Source of the DNA: HGM11501 sp045123995
GTDB taxonomy: Bacteria; Bacillota; Clostridia; CAKSNL01; HGM11501
DNA length: 64,000 nt
NCBI GenBank assembly: GCA_045123995.1
Contig: JBGVKY010000005.1
Span: 24,917 to 88,916 of the forward strand
Direction: 5' to 3'
Below the pieces are notes generated by a model, which was not told the DNA's origin, made no database searches, and saw only the letters and a list, made by a program, of their open reading frames with translations. Positions 59,285-64,000 of the stretch are shown here, piece after piece. Each line of letters starts with the position of its first letter. The first letter of the stretch is position 1. The position numbers and the translations under genes are program-made.

Positions 59285-61189
59285 CTAACTTTTAAGCTGA
59301 TCAAGCTCTACTTCTGCCTTTTCCCATATTTCGTAAAGCCCGGATAATCTTTCTTCAATTTCAGACTTTTCATTGTGCCATAAAAGGGCTTTTTCCGCAT
59401 CATTCCCCTCCTCGGAAAACATAAGATTTGTAAGTCTCTCTATATCTTCCTCACATCTTGCAATTTCCTCTTCTGTTCTTTTAAGAAGATTTTCCGCCTT
59501 TCTTATACGGCTCTGAAGCTCTTTTTTCATCTTATAGTCAAGGCCTTTTTCTGAATTTTCCTTCTTCCCCTGGGTGCTTTCCCTAATTTCCTTTGACTTT
59601 TCCATGTAGTAGTCATAGTCGCCGTTATAAAGATAAAGAGTTCCGTCTTCCATTTTATATATTTTATCAGCCAGACTGTTTATAAAATATCTGTCATGAG
59701 AAACCGCCAAAATCGTTCCGTCGTAGCCCGAAAGTGCATCTTCCAATGCCTCTTTTGAGAAAATATCCAGATGGTTTGTGGGCTCGTCAAGAATTAAAAA
59801 GTTGTTTTCAGAAAGCATAATCTTGCAAAGGAGAACCCTCGCCTTTTCTCCTCCCGACAAGGATTTTATTTCCTTGAAGCAATCTTCTCCCCTGAACAAA
59901 AATGCCGCCAGAGCACTTCTTATTTCTGTTCTTCCCATAAAAGGATAGGCGTCTGAAATTGTATCGTAAACGGTTTTTTCGGGATTTAAGCTCATATGTT
60001 GCTGTTCATAATACCCTATATAAATTCCGTTGCCTATTTTTATAAAGCCGCCGTCTTCTTTTTCAAGACCCAAAATAACTTTAAGCAGAGTGGTTTTTCC
60101 GCATCCGTTATCACCAAGGAGAAAAACCCTCTCCCCTTTCATTATTTTCATTTCGCAACCTTTAAGTACGTTTTTAAGTCCAAAGGATTTTACCACATCT
60201 TCTAAAACCAAAACCTCGTTGGCTCCACCACTTTTCACCTTAAAGCTGAAGTTTATTGCCTTTTGAATTTCTTCGGGAGTTTCCATACTTTCTGCAATGC
60301 GGTCAATCATTTTCTGCTTGCTTTCGGCGGTTTTAATATTCTTTTCTCTGCCCCACCTTTTTTGCTGTTCGATGATTCCCTCTATTCTTTTTATTTCCTT
60401 TTTCTGAAGCTCGTACTTTTTGGTTTTTGCCGCATCCTCCGCTTCTTTCTTTTTGGTGAATTCGGAGTAAGAACCCACATATGATTCAATTTTTCCGTTT
60501 CTTACCTCCATGGTTTTGTTGGTGGTTTTATCAAGAAAATATCTGTCGTGAGATATAACTATAAAAGAGCCTTTATAGGCTTTTAAAAATCCCTCCAGCC
60601 ATTGAATAGATGTCATATCCAGATGGTTTGTAGGCTCGTCCAGAAGCAAAAGGTCATATTTCCCCAAAAGTAATCTACATAAAAGGAGCCTTGTCTTTTC
60701 TCCGCCCGATAAGGATTTGAACTGCCTTTCAAAGTCCCCCTCAGAAAATCCCAGACCTATTAAAGCTCCTTTAATTCTGCTTTTATATTCAAAGCCGCCC
60801 TGGCGTTTATATTCTTCCATCAAAAAGTCCTGGCGTTTTATTTTGCTTTCCGTATCTTCGCCTTTTTCCAGGGATATACGGATTTCTTCCAGTTCCTTTT
60901 CCATATCGGTAAGATGAGAAAATTCTGCCAAAACTTCCTGCCACACGTTTTTATCTGAATTATATTCAATATTCTGCCTCATGTATCCTATTTTTAAAAG
61001 AGGATTTATATATACATCTCCCTCATCAAGCAACATTTCATCTGTGAGCACCTTAAAAAGAGAGGTTTTGCCTGCCCCGTTTACACCAACAAGGCCTACA
61101 CGTTCCCCCTCTTCAATATGAAAGCTTAAATTTTCGAAAAGACATTCTTCGCCAAAATATTTCTTTCCGTTTTTTACTGATATAAGCAT
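59285..61189 (-). CDS. ABC-F family ATPase (YdiF/Uup type)
   Basis: 634 residues. Two ABC domains without membrane segments: Walker A GVNGAGKTSLF (about 34-44) and GDNGCGKTTLL, signatures LSGGEKTRLLL and LSGGEKARVLL, Walker B LLLDEPTNHLD and LILDEPTNHLD, an inter-domain linker (PtIM, about 240-320) and a C-terminal coiled coil. ABC-F proteins act on the ribosome E site; housekeeping members (Uup, YdiF, EttA) rescue or tune translation and others give antibiotic protection. Nothing in the context points to resistance. Confidence 0.93.
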   Translation of the reverse strand: MLISVKNGKKYFGEECLFENLSFHIEEGERVGLVGVNGAGKTSLFKVLTDEMLLDEGDVYINPLLKIGYMRQNIEYNSDKNVWQEVLAEFSHLTDMEKELEEIRISLEKGEDTESKIKRQDFLMEEYKRQGGFEYKSRIKGALIGLGFSEGDFERQFKSLSGGEKTRLLLCRLLLGKYDLLLLDEPTNHLDMTSIQWLEGFLKAYKGSFIVISHDRYFLDKTTNKTMEVRNGKIESYVGSYSEFTKKKEAEDAAKTKKYELQKKEIKRIEGIIEQQKRWGREKNIKTAESKQKMIDRIAESMETPEEIQKAINFSFKVKSGGANEVLVLEDVVKSFGLKNVLKGCEMKIMKGERVFLLGDNGCGKTTLLKVILGLEKEDGGFIKIGNGIYIGYYEQQHMSLNPEKTVYDTISDAYPFMGRTEIRSALAAFLFRGEDCFKEIKSLSGGEKARVLLCKIMLSENNFLILDEPTNHLDIFSKEALEDALSGYDGTILAVSHDRYFINSLADKIYKMEDGTLYLYNGDYDYYMEKSKEIRESTQGKKENSEKGLDYKMKKELQSRIRKAENLLKRTEEEIARCEEDIERLTNLMFSEEGNDAEKALLWHNEKSEIEERLSGLYEIWEKAEVELDQLKS

Positions 61190-61209
61190 AATCTCACTCC
61201 TGAAATATT

Positions 61210-61238
61210 ATTTTACCAGTATAGCTTAATTATGTCAA
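61210..61238 (-). promoter_or_regulatory. Promoter of the ABC-F gene
   Basis: TTGACA, 17-bp spacer, TAAAAT. Confidence 0.85.
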
Positions 61239-61256
61239 TAAAATTAGCATAAAATG

Positions 61257-61285
61257 TTGCTTTTTCCCTTTATTTATGTTATACT
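61257..61285 (+). promoter_or_regulatory. Promoter of the rlmB operon
   Basis: TTGCTT, 17-bp spacer, TATACT. Confidence 0.65.
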
Positions 61286-61314
61286 TCTTTTATTATTATA
61301 ACGGAGGTATTTTA

Positions 61315-62058
61315 ATGGAAGAAATAAAAGATACCATCGAGGGCAGAAACCCGGTTATGGAGGCAATCCGTTCCGGACGTACCATAGATAAAATCTATGT
61401 CAAAAAAGGTGATGCTACCTTAAGCCGCATAATCGCTCTGGCAGGCGAAAAGAAAATTTTAATTTCCTATGTTTTAGGTGAAAAGCTCGATGAGATGAGC
61501 GAAACTCACCATCATCAGGGAGTTATTGCAAAGGTGGCGGCAAAGGAATATGTTTCGGTGGAAGACATATTAAAAGTCGCTAAAGAAAAGGGCGAAGACC
61601 CTTTTTTGGTAATATGCGACAGAATTACGGACCCTCATAATTTAGGTGCTATAATAAGAAGTGCCAATGCAGCAGGTGCCCACGGGGTTATAATTGCAAA
61701 GCACGAGGCCACAGGGCTTTCTTCCGTTGTGGAAAAAACAAGTGCAGGAGCTTTATCCTATACTCCCGTTGCCAAGGTCACCAATATAACAAAGACCATT
61801 GAGTTTCTCAAAAAAGAAGGTCTCTGGGTAGCCGGTGCCGCGGGTGGCGGAGATAATATGTATAGAACCAACTTAAAAGGACCTCTGGCACTGGTTATCG
61901 GCAACGAGGGGGACGGCATTTCGACTCTGGTTTTGAAAAATTGCGACTTTTTAGTTTCAATTCCCATGTTCGGGCAGACCGAGTCCTTAAACGCCTCCTG
62001 TGCCGCAAGCGTTTTAATGTATGAAATTGTAAGACAGAGAAAGGAAATGATAAAATGA
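61315..62058 (+). CDS. rlmB: 23S rRNA 2'-O-methyltransferase, RlmB/TrmH type (SpoU)
   Basis: 247 residues from the ATG at 61315 with GGAGG upstream. N-terminal L30e-like substrate-binding domain (ETHHHQGVIAKV) and C-terminal SPOUT knot with DRITDPHNLGAIIRSANAAGA, IGNEGDGIS and MFGQTESLNASCAASVLMYE read in parts. Methylates a ribose in 23S rRNA (G2251 for RlmB) using S-adenosylmethionine. Four-base ATGA overlap with the ACT gene. Confidence 0.92.
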   Translation: MEEIKDTIEGRNPVMEAIRSGRTIDKIYVKKGDATLSRIIALAGEKKILISYVLGEKLDEMSETHHHQGVIAKVAAKEYVSVEDILKVAKEKGEDPFLVICDRITDPHNLGAIIRSANAAGAHGVIIAKHEATGLSSVVEKTSAGALSYTPVAKVTNITKTIEFLKKEGLWVAGAAGGGDNMYRTNLKGPLALVIGNEGDGISTLVLKNCDFLVSIPMFGQTESLNASCAASVLMYEIVRQRKEMIK

Positions 62059-62324
62059 AAGCAATAGTTACAGTTGTAGGAAACGATACAGTGGGCATTA
62101 TAGCCGCTGTAAGCACTCACCTGGCAGAAGCAAAGGTTAATATTTTAGATATTTCCCAGACTATTATGGGCGATACCTTCACTATGATTATGATGGTTGA
62201 CTTAGAAGGCTCACTTAAAACTTTTGACGAGCTTAATTCAGGCCTTAAAGCTGTTGGCGACAATCTCGGCGTCAATATAATAATTCAGAATCAGAAGCTT
62301 TTTAAGGCTATGCACAGAATATAA
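62055..62324 (+). CDS. ACT domain protein (UPF0237 family)
   Basis: 89 residues, one ACT domain: MKAIVTVVGNDTVGIIAAVS, NILDISQTIMGDTFTMIM. Almost always paired with a UPF0210 gene, as here, 12 bp upstream of it. Probably a small-molecule sensor; ligand unknown. Confidence 0.92.
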   Translation: MKAIVTVVGNDTVGIIAAVSTHLAEAKVNILDISQTIMGDTFTMIMMVDLEGSLKTFDELNSGLKAVGDNLGVNIIIQNQKLFKAMHRI

Positions 62325-62336
62325 GGAGGCTCTTTC

Positions 62337-63689
62337 ATGTTTACCTCTTTTGAAGTTGGCGAAACCCTTGATATGATAAATAAAGAGCATCTTGATGTCC
62401 GCACCATCACCATGGGCATCTCCCTTTTGGACTGCATGAGTCAGGATGCCAAAAAAACTGCCGATAACATCTATGACAAGATATGTAAAAAGGCAGAAAA
62501 TTTAGTTAAAACAGGTGAAGATATAGAAAAGGAACTGGGCGTTCCCATTATAAACAAAAGAATTTCCGTAACCCCTATTTCCATTATTGCCTCCGCCTCT
62601 AAAAACCCCTTAATGTTAGCAAAGGCTTTAGACAGGGCAGCTAAAAATGTAGGTGTAAACTTTTTAGGTGGATACAGTGCCTTGGTTCAGAAAGGCTTTT
62701 CAGATGCAGACAGAATTTTTATAGATTCCATCCCCGAAGCTTTAGCTACTACGGATATAGTTTGTTCCTCTGTTGCTGTTGGTTCCACAAAGGCAGGAAT
62801 AAACATGGACGCAGTTAAAAGAATGGGTGAAATCATAAAAGAAACTGCTCATTTGACCCTTGAAAACGACGGATTTGGTTGTGCTAAGCTTGTTGTTTTC
62901 TGCAATCCAGTAGAAGATAATCCTTTCATGGCAGGTGCATTTCACGGTGTAAGCGAGCCTGAAACAGCAATAAACGTAGGTGTATCGGGCCCTGGTGTTG
63001 TAAAATGTGTTCTTGACAAAATGAAGGGTGAGCCCATAGACAAGGTGGCAGAGGCCATTAAGAAAACTGCATTCAAAATTACGAGAGTGGGTCAGCTTGT
63101 GGCAAGAGAAGCTTCAAACCGTTTATCCGCTCCCTTCGGAATTGTGGATTTATCTTTGGCTCCCACTCCTGCAGTAGGCGACAGTGTTGCAAGAATTTTA
63201 GAGGCCATGGGTCTTGAGACCTGTGGAACCCACGGAACAACCGCTGCTCTTGCGCTCCTTAACGATGCCGTTAAAAAAGGTGGAGTTATGGCAAGCTCCA
63301 ATGTAGGTGGCTTATCCGGTGCATTCATTCCAGTCAGCGAGGACGAAGGTATGATTAAGGCTGCAATGAGCGGTGCTCTTTCCTTAGAGAAATTAGAAGC
63401 CATGACCTGTGTTTGCTCCGTTGGTCTTGACATGATTTGTATTCCCGGGGATACTCCTGCTTCCACCATCTCCGCAATAATAGCTGACGAAGCTGCAATC
63501 GGTATGATAAACAACAAAACCACCGCAGTAAGACTTATTCCCGCTCCCGGCAAAAAAGTGGGAGATACAGTGGAATTTGGCGGACTGCTCGGAACAGGTC
63601 CGGTAATGAGTGTAAATCCCGCATCAAGCGAAGAATTTATTTCCCGTGGCGGAAGAATCCCTGCTCCCATTCATTCACTCAGAAACTAA
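62337..63689 (+). CDS. UPF0210 (DUF711) family protein
   Basis: 450 residues, the usual length, starting MFTSFEVGETLDMI and continuing LDVRTITMGISLLDC as in the family. Gly- and Ala-rich with GGYSALVQKGF, GVSGPGVVKC, THGTTAALALLNDAVKKGG and the LIPAPGKKVGD end. Called a PFL-family protein in some resources because of a remote fold resemblance, but it has no glycyl radical loop. Function unknown; AGGAGG upstream. Confidence 0.93.
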   Translation: MFTSFEVGETLDMINKEHLDVRTITMGISLLDCMSQDAKKTADNIYDKICKKAENLVKTGEDIEKELGVPIINKRISVTPISIIASASKNPLMLAKALDRAAKNVGVNFLGGYSALVQKGFSDADRIFIDSIPEALATTDIVCSSVAVGSTKAGINMDAVKRMGEIIKETAHLTLENDGFGCAKLVVFCNPVEDNPFMAGAFHGVSEPETAINVGVSGPGVVKCVLDKMKGEPIDKVAEAIKKTAFKITRVGQLVAREASNRLSAPFGIVDLSLAPTPAVGDSVARILEAMGLETCGTHGTTAALALLNDAVKKGGVMASSNVGGLSGAFIPVSEDEGMIKAAMSGALSLEKLEAMTCVCSVGLDMICIPGDTPASTISAIIADEAAIGMINNKTTAVRLIPAPGKKVGDTVEFGGLLGTGPVMSVNPASSEEFISRGGRIPAPIHSLRN

Positions 63690-63720
63690 ATAAACTCAAT
63701 CAAAAAAAGGTGTCGCTATT
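63690..63720. other. Short spacer before the terminal-repeat element
   Basis: 31 bp with no recognisable site apart from an A-run. No terminator of the rlmB operon other than the element itself is visible. Confidence 0.4.
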
Positions 63721-63998
63721 CGGCGGTACTCCTTAGGGATTAATCGCCCAAAAACCACGATTTTGGCACATAACTGTGTTAAAAATCCTCTGCATCCGTC
63801 AAGGATTCCTCGGATTTTTGCCTTGTTCTGTACTCAAAATCGAAATTTTTGTGGTGCGAAGCAGTTTTGGGTTAGGAATTTTTCGTCTTAGAGAAGTCAT
63901 AAAAAATGCAGTCATACTGGCGTATGTCTGCATTTTTTTGCGCACTATCAGCGGAAAATAACAAGCCAAAACCGACTTCTCCCTAAGGAGTACCGCCG
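63721..63998. mobile_element. MITE-like element, 278 bp, with 19-bp perfect terminal inverted repeats
   Basis: CGGCGGTACTCCTTAGGGA at 63721-63739 is repeated in inverse at 63980-63998. Between them is non-coding DNA with an internal hairpin (AAAAAATGCAG...CTGCATTTTTT, about 63902-63940). No transposase frame. Target duplication cannot be checked because the window stops two bases after the right end. Confidence 0.8.
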
Positions 63999-64000
63999 TT

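Noticed and set aside
62337..63689. Pyruvate formate-lyase, as suggested by the PFL-family label for UPF0210
   Set aside because: No glycyl radical loop (RVxGY) and no Cys-Cys pair; length is 450 rather than about 750-850.

Overview
The window reads as a chromosomal segment of a spore-forming, strictly anaerobic member of the Clostridia. Evidence for this: an alpha/beta-type small acid-soluble spore protein, a SleB-like cortex hydrolase and a YtxC-like sporulation protein; a glycyl radical enzyme; an oxygen-sensitive two-subunit Fe-S fumarase; HdrABC/FlxABCD iron-sulfur flavoproteins; SLH-anchored surface protein; MEP-pathway isoprenoid genes; AT-rich intergenic DNA with near-consensus sigma-A promoters. 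Genus cannot be fixed from sequence reading alone.

Layout. 1-4500 (minus): the end-to-end translation/envelope block pyrH-frr-uppS-cdsA-dxr-rseP (rseP is cut by the window edge). 4583-17164 (minus): one long catabolic operon with a consensus promoter and a single strong terminator: malate/lactate-type dehydrogenase, hdrB-hdrC-hdrA, flxD-flxC-flxB-flxA, a soluble fumarate reductase pair, an AspT-like transporter and fumarase alpha/beta. Together these give oxaloacetate to malate to fumarate to succinate plus a putative flavin-based bifurcating NADH oxidation module; this is the most interesting system in the window. 17235-17458: a probable 6S RNA with its terminator, followed by a DUF1292 gene. 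18003-23584: sugar-acid metabolism (an Eda-VOC fusion, KdgK) convergent with a class II aldolase and an orphan glycyl radical enzyme. 23776-33135: an accessory-looking stretch with a cytosolic parvulin, a GGDEF gene split by a dnaX-like slippery heptamer, several small XRE regulators, a 1408-residue SLH/SGNH surface protein in operon with an acyl-CoA ligase, a two-repressor operator array and an ImmA/IrrE peptidase. 33301-33745: five tRNA genes (transcribed Val-Asp-Phe-Gly-Cys) behind two consensus promoters.

33989-39198 (minus): murD, three tandem M42 peptidases and hslO. 39365-44459: a sugar-phosphate isomerase-like gene, the SASP gene, and a folC - GME-fold protein - YtxC-like - B12/radical-SAM operon. 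44503-50297: valS with a coiled-coil membrane protein, divergent from glyQS and a fabG-like reductase. 50388-57669: SleB-like hydrolase, HAD phosphatase with an orphan aspartokinase-type ACT protein, Gfo/Idh/MocA oxidoreductase, an unrecognised 289-residue protein, tRNA-Leu and tRNA-Gln, a 46-residue peptide gene, GDPD phosphodiesterase, a SLOG-like protein and an XRE regulator. 57715-63689: lysS, an ABC-F ATPase and the rlmB - ACT - UPF0210 operon. The window ends inside or at the end of a 278-bp element with 19-bp perfect terminal inverted repeats (MITE-like).

All calls rest on reading motifs and gene context; no database search was run. Coordinates of short sites may be off by one base.
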